Of a DNA stretch of 17,666 nt, positions 1 through 6,960 are shown piece by piece. Each line of letters begins with the position of its first letter. The first letter of the stretch is position 1. The stretch is from Bacillota bacterium (GTDB lineage Bacteria; Bacillota; UBA4882; JAAYXC01): contig JAAYXC010000172.1 of assembly GCA_012516115.1 (NCBI GenBank), positions 1 to 17,666 of the forward strand, read 5' to 3'. Under the pieces are notes generated by a model. That model did no database searches, was not told the DNA's origin, and was given only the letters and a program-made list of their open reading frames with translations. The translations under genes and the position numbers were made by a program.

Positions 1-532
1 GAAGGGTGGACTTGCCCACGCTGGTGGCGCCGACCACGGCCAGGCTCCGGCGGTGGCCGGCGAGCCGGCGGGCCGTCTCGACCAAAGTCCGTAGCCCTTT
101 TTCTTTGGCCGCGCTGATGCCGACCACGGCCGCGGGGGGTGGGGCGGCGGAGACCTCCGTCCATCTCCGGGCGGTCCACGCCATGACCTCGGCGGCGCCG
201 GCCCTGGGTGGCAAAAGATCCATCTTGTTGATGGCGAGGAGGACGGGTTTCTCCGGCGGGAGCGATCCTGGCGGGGGCAGGCTGCCCTCCAGGTCGCCGA
301 GGTCGGCCAGATAGAGGATGGCCCCTGCCGAGGCCATGGTTTCCTCCACCATCCGCCGGGCGATGGCCGCGTCGAGCGGCCGGCTTTCTTCCCGGCCGTA
401 GTGGGTGAGCCGGTAGCACCGCCGGCAGATGAGGTCTTCCCCGTAAGGGAGTTCCGGCGGTAGGTACCCGGGTCGGGAGGGGTCCTCACCCTGGAAAAGA
501 GCGCCGCAGCCGGGACAACGCCGGATATTCAC
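1..532 (-). CDS. yqeH: YqeH-type circularly permuted GTPase, 3' part cut by window edge
   Basis: YqeH is a ribosome-associated GTPase needed for 30S subunit biogenesis in Bacillus. Reading the minus strand from a GTG at 532-530 gives 177 residues before the window ends. They begin with a zinc finger (CPGC at residues 6-9 and CRRC at 36-39, followed by the typical LTHY). Then come the G4 motif NKMD (102-105), a G5-like ISAAKEK, and finally the P-loop VVGATSVGKST just before the edge. The order G4-G5-G1 is the circular permutation that defines the YqeH/YlqF/RsgA group, and the N-terminal zinc finger points to YqeH. The remaining G2/G3 motifs and the C-terminal domain lie outside the window. The GTG overlaps the yqeG stop by 2 nt, so translation is probably coupled. 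The yqeG-yqeH order matches B. subtilis. Confidence 0.95.
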   Translation of the reverse strand, partial: MNIRRCPGCGALFQGEDPSRPGYLPPELPYGEDLICRRCYRLTHYGREESRPLDAAIARRMVEETMASAGAILYLADLGDLEGSLPPPGSLPPEKPVLLAINKMDLLPPRAGAAEVMAWTARRWTEVSAAPPPAAVVGISAAKEKGLRTLVETARRLAGHRRSLAVVGATSVGKSTL

Positions 533-1035
533 CCCCAAAGCCCACGCTTTCGGAAGCGCTTGACCACCAATCGTTCCAGGCGCCGGACGGCCCGGGTGCT
601 CAGGAACTCGGTCTCGCTTAGCGGCGGGGTCCAGATGGTATAGAGGTCCATCCGGTTCCCGCCGAGGATGTCCGTGAAGAGCTGATCGCCGATGACCGCG
701 GTCTCTTCCGGCGCGGTGCCGAGGATGGCCAAAGCGCGTTTGAAAGAGGTTTTGAAGGGTTTGGTCGCCTGGGGCAACCCGGGGATCCCGAGGGTTTCGG
801 CCACCGCCTCCACCCGTTGGGGAACGGCGTTGGAGACGATGCAGAGCTTGAACCCGGCCTTCTTGAACCGGTCGACCCAGGCGACGAGCTCGGCGGGGAC
901 GATCTCCGAACCCCATTCCACCAGCGTGTTGTCGAGATCGAGGATAAGGCCTTTGATACCCTGAGCCCGCAGGGTTTCCGGTTCCAGGGCGAAGATCGAC
1001 TCCGCGCGGTAGCGGGGACAGAGTTTCTCCAGCAT
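529..1035 (-). CDS. yqeG: YqeG-family HAD phosphatase
   Basis: This is a 168-residue HAD-superfamily (subfamily IIIA) protein of the YqeG family. The nucleophile motif is DLDNT at residues 33-37, followed by the motif II region CIVSNA, a conserved lysine in KPFKTSFKRAL, and the metal-binding motif VIGDQLFTDILGGN. Length and motif order fit YqeG; the substrate is not established for the family. A longer reading frame opens at 1068, but I chose ATG 1035-1033 because AGGAGG sits about 6 nt upstream and MLEKLCPRYRAESIF aligns with the usual YqeG N-terminus. It is followed directly by yqeH with overlapping stop and start. Divisible from sigK by about 220 bp that carry a promoter-like element. Confidence 0.93.
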   Translation of the reverse strand: MLEKLCPRYRAESIFALEPETLRAQGIKGLILDLDNTLVEWGSEIVPAELVAWVDRFKKAGFKLCIVSNAVPQRVEAVAETLGIPGLPQATKPFKTSFKRALAILGTAPEETAVIGDQLFTDILGGNRMDLYTIWTPPLSETEFLSTRAVRRLERLVVKRFRKRGLWG

Positions 1036-1224
1036 GCGTGGCCTCCTTGCGCGTTCGATTCTGCCCACGAGGTCGATCGATCCCGGACGCGAAGGTATCT
1101 GGCCTCTTCTCGCAGGAGACCGGTTGTCCTCGGTCTGTGGCTACCCATGCCCCACGGGAAGGGGGGGTGAGGTGAGTCCATCTCCCCGGCCTTTACCTTC
1201 GTCCTCCGGGTGAAAGCACTTCCT

Positions 1225-1230
1225 ATTATA
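1225..1230 (-). promoter_or_regulatory. Extended -10 promoter element for yqeG-yqeH
   Basis: On the minus strand TATAAT is preceded by TGA, an extended -10 (TGn) arrangement. It lies about 190 bp upstream of the yqeG start. No good -35 is visible 17 nt upstream, which an extended -10 can tolerate. A second overlapping TATGAT-like hexamer precedes it. The rest of the 221-bp gap between sigK and yqeG shows no gene and no convincing terminator. Confidence 0.45.
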
Positions 1231-1256
1231 TCATAGCCCCGGAGGCCACGGCCATT

Positions 1257-1967
1257 TTACCGGCCGCCTTGACCCGTCATTTCTTTCCATAGCTTGCGGA
1301 GGGCTTTCTTTTCGATACGCGAGACGTAGGAACGCGAGATGCCGAGGAGTTTGGCGATCTCCCGCTGGGTCCTCGTCGTGCCGTTCCGGAGTCCGTAGCG
1401 GAGCTCGATCACTAGTCGTTCTCTCTTTCCCAGGCGGGCGAGTCTTTCCCGCAGCCTCTCTTCCTCGAGCTTGGCCTCCACTTCTTCCGGGACCGCTTCG
1501 GACCCCGTATCGAGGACGTCGAGGAGGGTGAGCTCGTTACCCTCCTTGTCCGCTCCGATGGGGTCGGACAACATGGCGTCGTGGCGGGATTTCTTGGCCG
1601 CGCGGAGGTGCATCAGGATTTCGTTTTCGATGCAGCGGGCGGCATAGGTGGCGAGGCGGGTATTACGGTCGCGCTTAAAAGTATCGATGCCTTTAATGAG
1701 GCCGATGGTCCCGATGGAGATGAGATCCTCGATATCATCTCCCGTGGTCTCGAACTTCTTGACGATATGGGCTACGAGGCGGAGGTTACGCTCGATGAGG
1801 ACGGCCCGGGCTTCCGGGTCCCCCTGCTCCAGGCGGAGCAATAAGGCCGCCTCTTCTTCTTCGCTGAGGGGAAAGGGAAAGACGTTGCCACCCGAAACGT
1901 ACAGGGCCAAGGTCAAAAGGCCGTCGAGGATCCAGTCGATCGCCGCCCCGAAAAAGGGGAGCGCCAT
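1257..1967 (-). CDS. sigK: RNA polymerase sporulation sigma factor SigK (pro-sigma-K)
   Basis: SigK is the late mother-cell sigma factor that drives coat and mother-cell lysis genes. The 236-residue product has a hydrophobic N-terminus (about residues 1-25) followed by GGNVFPFPLSEEEE. This is the usual pro-SigK layout, in which the pro-sequence tethers the factor to the membrane until SpoIVFB cleaves it. Region 2 carries the diagnostic RLATYAARCIENEILM, followed by SDPIGADKEGNELTLLDVL, which favours SigK over SigE. Region 4 has the helix-turn-helix TQREIAKLLGISRSYVSRIEKKAL. The frame is open further upstream, but ATG 1967-1965 is chosen because GGGAGGTGG lies just upstream and the pro-sequence begins there. 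The gene is continuous, not split by a skin-type element. It follows the PBP gene by 46 nt with a hairpin between them. Confidence 0.95.
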   Translation of the reverse strand: MALPFFGAAIDWILDGLLTLALYVSGGNVFPFPLSEEEEAALLLRLEQGDPEARAVLIERNLRLVAHIVKKFETTGDDIEDLISIGTIGLIKGIDTFKRDRNTRLATYAARCIENEILMHLRAAKKSRHDAMLSDPIGADKEGNELTLLDVLDTGSEAVPEEVEAKLEEERLRERLARLGKRERLVIELRYGLRNGTTRTQREIAKLLGISRSYVSRIEKKALRKLWKEMTGQGGR

Positions 1968-1988
1968 CCGTAGGCCACCTCCCGGTAT

Positions 1989-2005
1989 GGCGGGCCGGGC
2001 CCGCC
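1989..2005 (-). other. Intercistronic GC hairpin between PBP gene and sigK
   Basis: GGCGGGC (1989-1995) and GCCCGCC (1999-2005) form a perfect 7-bp all-GC stem with a 3-nt loop. It lies between the PBP stop and the sigK ribosome-binding site. No U-run follows on the minus strand, so it is not a classical terminator. It could slow polymerase, mark an mRNA end after processing, or tune the expression ratio of the two genes. Confidence 0.5.
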
Positions 2006-2013
2006 TAATTAAC

Positions 2014-3480
2014 CTATGTACCGTCGACGGTGGCCGTGCCAGTCCCAAGAGGATCCAAGGCCACGGTGGCCGCCATCACCTCCCGGAAGACGGGGGCCGC
2101 GGCCGTGCCTCCGGCCCCTCCGTCCTCGAGGAAGACAACCGCCACGTAGTGCGGGTCTTTCACGGGCGCGAAGCCGGCGAACCAGGCATGGGTGAGGGAG
2201 CGGCCGTCCCGGTCTCGGCGGCCGGTCTGGGCCGTGCCGGTTTTCCCCGCCACGCCACAGGGGAGGGCCGCCGCCCGTCCTGTACCGTACCGGACGACAC
2301 CGGCCATCATCGCCCGGATGTAGCGGGTGGTCTCCTCCCTCAGCACGCGGCGTGGGGGAGGAAAGGGGAAAGCTTTTAACCGGCCACGCCCGTCTTCGAG
2401 GCCCAAAACGGTCCGGAGCGTGGGGAGATACCCGCCGTTCGCCACGGCCGCCACGAGCCGTGCCATCTGGAGGGGGCTGATCCGTAGACGACCCTGGCCT
2501 ATGGAGAGGTTGGCCAGTTCGGCCGGGGGGACGTTCCCCGCGGCGGGGAGGTCACCGGGGTCTTCCCCTGCCAGGTCCGCGGTGGCCGGGACACCGCAAC
2601 CGAGACGTTCGGCCATCCGTAGCAGGCGTTCCGCCCCCAATCCGAGTCCGAGGTGGATAAAAGTGGTATTACACGAGAAGGCCAGGGCATCGGCCAGGGT
2701 GATGAGGCCGTGACTTCCCTCCGGACAACGGAAGAGGGAGGCGCCCACGGCAACCGTTCCTTCGTCTTCATAGAGGTCCCAGAAGGCCGCCGGTCTCTCT
2801 TCCAGCGCGGCGGCCAAGACCGTTAGCTTGAAGAGCGAACCGGGCGGGTAGGCGGTCAGCGCCCGATTCAAAAAAGGCGCGTCTTTCCGGTTAAGATAAT
2901 CGCCGGGGTGTTCGGGATCGAAACAGGGCCGGCTTGTCATGGCCAGGATCTCGCCCGTGTGGGCGGCGAGGACGACGATGGCCCCCTTTTGGAGGCGGCG
3001 GTCGGCGATGGCCTCCACCTTTTCCTGCAACTGGCGGTCGATGGTGAGCCGGACGGCGGCGGTTTCGGTGAGGGGTAATCGCAAGAGGCGCCGGCCGAGG
3101 CCACGGAGGGGTTCTCTCCGGGCATCCACCACGGCCGCCATGACCCGGCCGGGGCCACGGCAAAGGAGATCGTCGTAGATTTCTTCCAGCCCGGCCGCTC
3201 CCCGGCCGTCGCCCGGGTTGACGTAACCGATAAGGTGGACCGCCAGGGGTCGGGGCCCGTACCGGGTACCCATCATCCGGTCGGTAATGGGACGGCCGTG
3301 TCGATCGATGAACTCCCCCCGCGGCCGTCCCAAGACGGCCAGGACGGCCAGGCGCTGACGACAGGCCCGGGCAGCCAGATCGTCGGCCTTCACCCATTGC
3401 CACCAAAAAAGGCGGCCGGCCAAAATCCCAAAAGAGAGAGAGAAAAAGAGGTGCAGGATGAAGAAACGCCGTTGCGGCAT
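2014..3480 (-). CDS. Class B penicillin-binding protein (peptidoglycan D,D-transpeptidase)
   Basis: The 488-residue protein cross-links peptidoglycan on the outer face of the membrane. A single N-terminal membrane segment spans about residues 6-28. The dimerisation domain begins with the class B signature RGEFIDRHGRPIT (about 54-66). The transpeptidase triad is complete: SLFK at 215-218 (catalytic Ser215), SCN at 269-271 and KTGT at 413-416. There are no PASTA domains, and the length is well below FtsI or SpoVD, so it resembles short class B enzymes. ATG 3480-3478 is preceded by CGGAGTG. The position directly upstream of sigK on the same strand suggests, but does not prove, a role in sporulation wall synthesis. 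A gene symbol cannot be assigned from motifs alone. Confidence 0.9.
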   Translation of the reverse strand: MPQRRFFILHLFFSLSFGILAGRLFWWQWVKADDLAARACRQRLAVLAVLGRPRGEFIDRHGRPITDRMMGTRYGPRPLAVHLIGYVNPGDGRGAAGLEEIYDDLLCRGPGRVMAAVVDARREPLRGLGRRLLRLPLTETAAVRLTIDRQLQEKVEAIADRRLQKGAIVVLAAHTGEILAMTSRPCFDPEHPGDYLNRKDAPFLNRALTAYPPGSLFKLTVLAAALEERPAAFWDLYEDEGTVAVGASLFRCPEGSHGLITLADALAFSCNTTFIHLGLGLGAERLLRMAERLGCGVPATADLAGEDPGDLPAAGNVPPAELANLSIGQGRLRISPLQMARLVAAVANGGYLPTLRTVLGLEDGRGRLKAFPFPPPRRVLREETTRYIRAMMAGVVRYGTGRAAALPCGVAGKTGTAQTGRRDRDGRSLTHAWFAGFAPVKDPHYVAVVFLEDGGAGGTAAAPVFREVMAATVALDPLGTGTATVDGT

Positions 3481-3591
3481 TCCAGATCACTCCGTTGGAT
3501 AGTTTGTCCAGGAAATAGGTGTCTTCAGGTCGCCCGAGGAGGAATCCCCGGGCGTATGCCGAAGATGGCATGGGAAAATGGAGGGATGAAG

Positions 3592-4731
3592 ATGAAGGCG
3601 ATGATCCTTGCCGCCGGGGTCGGTTCGCGCTTGGAACCGCTGACCTGTAACATTCCCAAACCCATGGTCCCGGTGGCCAACCGGCCGGTGATGGAGCACA
3701 TCATCCGGCTTTTGGCCAAGAACGGGATCCAGGAGATCGCGGCCAATCTTTGTTACAAACCGGAAAAAATCGAGTCCTACTTCGGCGACGGGACGGCCTG
3801 GGGGGTAAGTCTCAGGTATTCCAGGGAAGAAGAACTCCTCGGGACGGCCGGAGGGGTGAAAAAGCTCGCCGACTTCTTCGACCAGACTTTCGTAGTGATC
3901 TCCGGGGATGCCCTGACCGATATCGACCTCGGCAAGCTCATCCGTTTCCACCGGGAGCGGGAGGCCTTGGCCACCATCGCCCTGCGGCCGGTGCCTGACC
4001 CCCGCCAGTTCGGGGTGGTGATCGTGGACGAGGAGGGCCGCATCCGTGCCTTCCAGGAGAAGCCGGCGCCGGGCGAGGCTTTGAGCAACCTGGCCAACAC
4101 CGGCATCTACGTCTTTGAACCGGAGATCTTCGACCATATTCCCGCCGGCCGGTTCTACGACTTCGGGAAACAGGTCTTCCCCCATCTGGTCGAACGGGGG
4201 CTCCCCTGCTACGGCCACGTCACCGACGATTACTGGTGCGACATCGGGACCCTGACCCAATACCGCTTGGCCCACTACGATGGCCTGCGCGGCCGGGTCA
4301 AGATCAGCATCCCGGGCATGTGGAACCCCGGCGCGGTCTACGTCGGGGAGGGGGCTTACATTGCCCCGACCGCGGCCATCGGTTACAAGGTCATCATCGG
4401 TGCCAACTGCCACATCGGCGACGGGGTAGAGATCTTCGGCGAGACGGTCATCGGCGACAATTGCGTCGTCGAAAGCGGTGCCGCCATCTTCGGCAGCATC
4501 ATCTGGAACAATACCCGCATTGCCCGCGGAGTGCGGCTGGTGGAATGCGTGGTGGGGAGCGAGTGCTACCTCAAAGAGGGTTCGGTCCTCGGCACGGGGG
4601 TCATCCTCTCCGATGAATGCGTGGTGGAACAAAACGAGGTCATCGAGGCCAACGTCAAGGTTTGGCCGGGGAACGTGGTGGGGGCAGGAAATAGCGGAGG
4701 ATCTGGCGAAAAGCTCCGGAGTAACAGATAA
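3592..4731 (+). CDS. NDP-sugar pyrophosphorylase (sugar-1-phosphate nucleotidyltransferase)
   Basis: The enzyme activates a sugar-1-phosphate with an NTP for polysaccharide or glycan synthesis. The 379-residue protein starts MKAMILAAGVGSRLEPLT and continues to NIPKPMVPV, the standard nucleotide-binding signature. The metal-binding VISGDALTD is at about 102-110. After about residue 240 the C-terminal third is a left-handed beta-helix of hexapeptide repeats (AAIGYKVIIGANCHIGDGVEI-type). The family includes mannose-1-P guanylyltransferases and glucose-1-P transferases, and the exact sugar cannot be read here. There is no fused phosphomannomutase domain, unlike some clostridial relatives. Of the clustered ATGs, 3592 has GGAGG (3580-3584) at the best distance; ATG 3586 would sit on top of it. 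The neighbouring export protein fits a capsule or exopolysaccharide role. Confidence 0.9.
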   Translation: MKAMILAAGVGSRLEPLTCNIPKPMVPVANRPVMEHIIRLLAKNGIQEIAANLCYKPEKIESYFGDGTAWGVSLRYSREEELLGTAGGVKKLADFFDQTFVVISGDALTDIDLGKLIRFHREREALATIALRPVPDPRQFGVVIVDEEGRIRAFQEKPAPGEALSNLANTGIYVFEPEIFDHIPAGRFYDFGKQVFPHLVERGLPCYGHVTDDYWCDIGTLTQYRLAHYDGLRGRVKISIPGMWNPGAVYVGEGAYIAPTAAIGYKVIIGANCHIGDGVEIFGETVIGDNCVVESGAAIFGSIIWNNTRIARGVRLVECVVGSECYLKEGSVLGTGVILSDECVVEQNEVIEANVKVWPGNVVGAGNSGGSGEKLRSNR

Positions 4732-5011
4732 GGGCAAATCGAGGAAGGAGAATCTCCTATATGGTCGGAACGTAACGGGATGATCCCTTTCCGTTGTTCG
4801 GTCATCCGGAGGGCATTATTATTTATTTTCATTTTAAGTTAATATTTACCAAACATGGAACCGATTCGTTTCAGCAGGAGCAAGGGGTAAACGCGGCGAA
4901 ATCGGAAAAAGAACATGCCGGTCCTTTCCTTCTTTTTTCTTCTTTCCCCCCAAGGGACAATGGCTACGTGATGAAATTTCCATTGGCTTCCCCGGTCAGG
5001 AGGTGTCTCCC
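4732..5011 (+). other. 280-bp intergenic region with an AT-rich island
   Basis: No gene is visible. About 4813-4855 is strongly AT-rich (runs of ATTATTATTTATTTTC and TTAATATTTA), in sharp contrast to the GC-rich surroundings. It probably contains the promoter of the export gene, but no clean -35/-10 pair can be singled out. A CCGATT (about 4861) and an AATCGG (about 4900) could close a stem around a 30-nt loop in the leader. AACGG and CCGTT near 4774-4795 form a weaker hairpin just after the pyrophosphorylase gene. I recognise no known riboswitch. Confidence 0.4.
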
Positions 5012-5656
5012 TTGGTTCGTCTCTGTTTAATATTGGCGGTGGCGGTTTTTACCTTCTGCACCTCTCTCGGTTCGGCTTCTCCACCCGCCCCGGAACCCTA
5101 TCGGCTCGATACCGGGGACGTCCTTCGGGTGACCGTCTGGGGTCATGACGACCTGACCACGGAGGTGACGGTGGCGCCGGACGGTTCCATCTCTTTGCCG
5201 CTCCTCGGCACCCTGGTGGTTCGCGGGGCCACCCTGGTGGAGGTGGAGAGAATGGTGGCAGAGGGGTTGGTCGCCTATGTGCGTGACCCCCGGGTGACGG
5301 TGGCCCTGGTGGCCCGTCGTCAGATTACGATAAAGGTCTTCGGCCAGGTCAACCGACCCGGCGCCTATCAGGTCAACCCGGGTGCCTCCATCGCCGAACT
5401 CATCGCCATGGCCGGGGGCCCCACCAAACGGGCCGCCCTGGAAAACGTACAGTTGCTGCGCGGCGGCGACCCGGAGAAAGTCCAGGTGGTGCCCCAGGGG
5501 AAGGGAAACCGCTTCGGGAAGGATGTGGCCATCCGCGGACCGGAGCTCTTCGACGGGGACGTGATCTTTGTGCCGGAGACCACCGGGATCGACTGGGAGT
5601 TTGTCGTGATGATCCTTGGTGGGTTGTATACTTTGAAGCAGTTACTTATCCCTTGA
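5012..5656 (+). CDS. Polysaccharide export protein, Wza/OPX type (Poly_export + SLBB)
   Basis: The 214-residue protein has an N-terminal signal sequence (hydrophobic LCLILAVAVFTFCTSLGSA, no clear lipobox). The Poly_export domain follows, starting YRLDTGDVLRVTVWGHDDL with VAPDGSISLPLLGTLVV and RDPRVTVAL. Then comes an SLBB domain, KVFGQVNRPGAYQVNPGASIAELIAMAGG. The last 20 residues are hydrophobic (WEFVVMILGGLYTLKQLL), probably a membrane anchor. Wza relatives export capsule or exopolysaccharide; in a single-membrane cell the protein would work at the outer face of the membrane or in the wall. TTG 5012 is chosen over GTG 5003 because AGGAGG (4998-5003) overlaps the GTG and is well placed for the TTG. 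No Wzc-like or polymerase gene follows; the next stretch is debris. Confidence 0.88.
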   Translation: MVRLCLILAVAVFTFCTSLGSASPPAPEPYRLDTGDVLRVTVWGHDDLTTEVTVAPDGSISLPLLGTLVVRGATLVEVERMVAEGLVAYVRDPRVTVALVARRQITIKVFGQVNRPGAYQVNPGASIAELIAMAGGPTKRAALENVQLLRGGDPEKVQVVPQGKGNRFGKDVAIRGPELFDGDVIFVPETTGIDWEFVVMILGGLYTLKQLLIP

Positions 5657-5659
5657 ATA

Positions 5660-5770
5660 TCACTTCATCACTTTTTTCGCGCAAAAAAGGCCTGCTCCCA
5701 TCTTTTCGGCGAAGCTTTCCTCGGCACCGATGCCCACGGCGGCGGCCGTGGTAATGAAGATCTGCGGTCC
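5660..5770 (-). pseudogene. Possible 3' remnant of an unidentified gene
   Basis: On the minus strand, codons from about 5770 down to a TGA at 5662-5660 read GPQIFITTAAAVGIGAEE and continue for about 18 more residues. Codon choice is strongly G/C-ending, like the real genes of this window. There is no start codon with a ribosome-binding site, and upstream of about 5770 the sequence becomes the oppositely oriented dehydratase fragment. It therefore looks like the last 36 codons of a gene truncated by rearrangement. I do not recognise the family. Its stop lies 3 bp from the stop of the export gene. The segment also contains the short AT palindrome CTTTTTT...AAAAAAG (5671-5689). Confidence 0.3.
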
Positions 5771-5956
5771 ATAAGAAGTCGAAAGACGGTGAACGGGCTA
5801 CGCGTCTTGGGCGGTCGGGAAAAGATTCCTCTGGTGGTACGGGAGAAGAGGGTCGAAGAGGTCTTCGTGACCATCCCCTCCGCGCCGCCGGCGGTGTTTC
5901 GCGAGATCGTCAGCCTCTGTCGGGCCGCCAGGCCAAGAGCTGAAACGGGTCCTGGC
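5771..5956 (+). pseudogene. Fragment of FlaA1/CapD-type nucleotide-sugar dehydratase (CoA_binding_3 region)
   Basis: The plus-strand reading around 5789 gives VNGLRVLGGREKIPLVVREK followed by RVEEVFVTIPSAPPAVFREI and VSLCRAA. This matches the end of the N-terminal CoA_binding_3 domain of membrane polysaccharide epimerases/dehydratases, where VLG.REDLP.LV...ID EVI.AIPSAP...REI..LC is typical. A full protein has about 600 residues; only about 55 are left. There is no plausible start site, similarity fades after about 5956, and the frame stops at 5999-6001. It is best read as a decayed remnant of the polysaccharide locus that includes the upstream pyrophosphorylase and export genes. Confidence 0.7.
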
Positions 5957-6013
5957 CGAACCCCCGACCTGCCTCGATGTTCTCTAGCGTTTCGTGCTTA
6001 AAACGTAAGATAG

Positions 6014-6043
6014 TTGCCAAAACTGGTTTTTTCCGCTTATAAT
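6014..6043 (+). promoter_or_regulatory. Sigma-A promoter for the puuD-tsaEB-rimI-tsaD operon
   Basis: TTGCCA (6014-6019) and a perfect TATAAT (6038-6043) are separated by 18 bp, a good housekeeping promoter. Transcription should start near 6050, leaving a leader of about 145 nt before the first start codon at 6194. No other convincing promoter is seen before tsaE. Confidence 0.7.
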
Positions 6044-6193
6044 GGTGATTAACCGGGGTTTATTTTCCTTTAAAGCATGAATGTCTTGCGATAAAAGGCT
6101 CACCGGGTCGGTTTAGGAGGAAACGTTAAAGCATACCACGGGGATATTCCCCGTTCCGCATATGCCCGCCAAGAGATCAACCGGAGGTCGTTC
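6044..6193 (+). other. Long structured leader upstream of the puuD-like gene
   Basis: Inside this leader, ACGGGGA (6138-6144) pairs perfectly with TCCCCGT (6148-6154) around a TAT loop. The stem is extended across an internal loop by GCATA (6131-6135) with TATGC (6161-6165). An apparently orphan AGGAGG (6115-6120) has no start codon at usable distance; the real ribosome-binding site is GGAGG at 6183-6187. No U-run follows the hairpin, so it is not an intrinsic terminator. It matches no riboswitch class I know. Confidence 0.5.
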
Positions 6194-6898
6194 ATGGCCT
6201 GGATCGGAATCACCATCGGGAAGGCCTTTTGGGAGGAGCGGTGGCGTTATTTCTGCCCCCAAGACTACCCGCGCGCGGTGGCGGCCGCCGGTGGATGGCC
6301 CCTTCTTCTGCCGGCCGAGACCGTTCTGGCCGCCGGCGAGGAATTGTTAACGCGCTGTGACGGTTTTCTTCTCTCGGGGGGCGGAGACCTGGCGCCGTAC
6401 CTCTTCGGGCAGGAGCCGCACCCGGCCAGCGATCCGCCGGACGAGGTCCGGGACCGGGCGGAGATCGCCCTCGTGCGTATGGCGCTTACGGCCGGCCGGC
6501 CTCTTCTCTGTGTCTGCCGGGGTCTCCAGGTCTTGAACGTGGCCCTGGGGGGTGATCTTATTCAGGATCTTCCTTCGGCGGGTTACCATGGGCACGCTCA
6601 GGTAGGGCCGCGGGAGGAGAGGACCCACCAGGTGATACCCGAAGACGGGACCTTTTTGGCCACGCTGCTCCAGGGCCCGGCGCCGGTCAATTCCTTTCAC
6701 CATCAGGCCGTCGGTCGTCCGGCCCCTTCCCTGGTGGTGGCGGCCCGGGCACCGGATGGGGTCATCGAGGCCCTGGAGATGCCCGGCCGGCCGGTGCTGG
6801 GGGTCCAGTGGCATCCGGAGAACTATGCCCACCTGGCACCCGAGGCGGCCCGGCTTTTTGGCTGGCTCGTGGAGGCGGCCCGCCGTCGAAATCCTTGA
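6194..6898 (+). CDS. Class I glutamine amidotransferase-like hydrolase, PuuD / peptidase C26 family
   Basis: The 234-residue protein belongs to the gamma-glutamyl-gamma-aminobutyrate hydrolase family, which cleaves gamma-glutamyl amide bonds with a Cys-His-Glu triad. Visible features are the DGFLLSGGGDLAPYLFG turn, the nucleophile elbow LLCVCRGLQVLNVALGG (Cys108), the NSFHHQAV motif and GVQWHPE (His207, Glu209). All catalytic residues are present. ATG 6194 follows GGAGG by 6 nt. The substrate is uncertain because many family members act on compounds other than gamma-Glu-GABA. The gene heads the t6A-synthesis cluster, 62 bp before tsaE, but nothing in the sequence ties it to tRNA modification. 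Confidence 0.88.
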   Translation: MAWIGITIGKAFWEERWRYFCPQDYPRAVAAAGGWPLLLPAETVLAAGEELLTRCDGFLLSGGGDLAPYLFGQEPHPASDPPDEVRDRAEIALVRMALTAGRPLLCVCRGLQVLNVALGGDLIQDLPSAGYHGHAQVGPREERTHQVIPEDGTFLATLLQGPAPVNSFHHQAVGRPAPSLVVAARAPDGVIEALEMPGRPVLGVQWHPENYAHLAPEAARLFGWLVEAARRRNP

Positions 6899-6960
6899 CG
6901 CTCGGAGGTTCCTGTGTTACGCTCGTCTCGGCGGTTATTTCCGGGTGGAGGGATGGAGGT

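Noticed and set aside
3235..3591. N-terminal extension of the pyrophosphorylase frame by 119 codons
   Set aside because: The extension runs over the 5' part of the divergent PBP gene and has no homologous look. A proper GGAGG sits just before 3592, where the family signature begins.
3487..4737. 416-codon open frame on the minus strand opposite the NDP-sugar pyrophosphorylase
   Set aside because: It mirrors the genuine gene codon for codon, lacks a ribosome-binding site and gives a low-complexity Asp/Val/Gly-rich product. It is an effect of high GC content.
5671..5689. CTTTTTT...AAAAAAG palindrome as a terminator after the export gene
   Set aside because: The stem is only A/T pairs and no U-run follows a GC-rich stem. 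It is unlikely to be an efficient intrinsic terminator, although it may weakly contribute.
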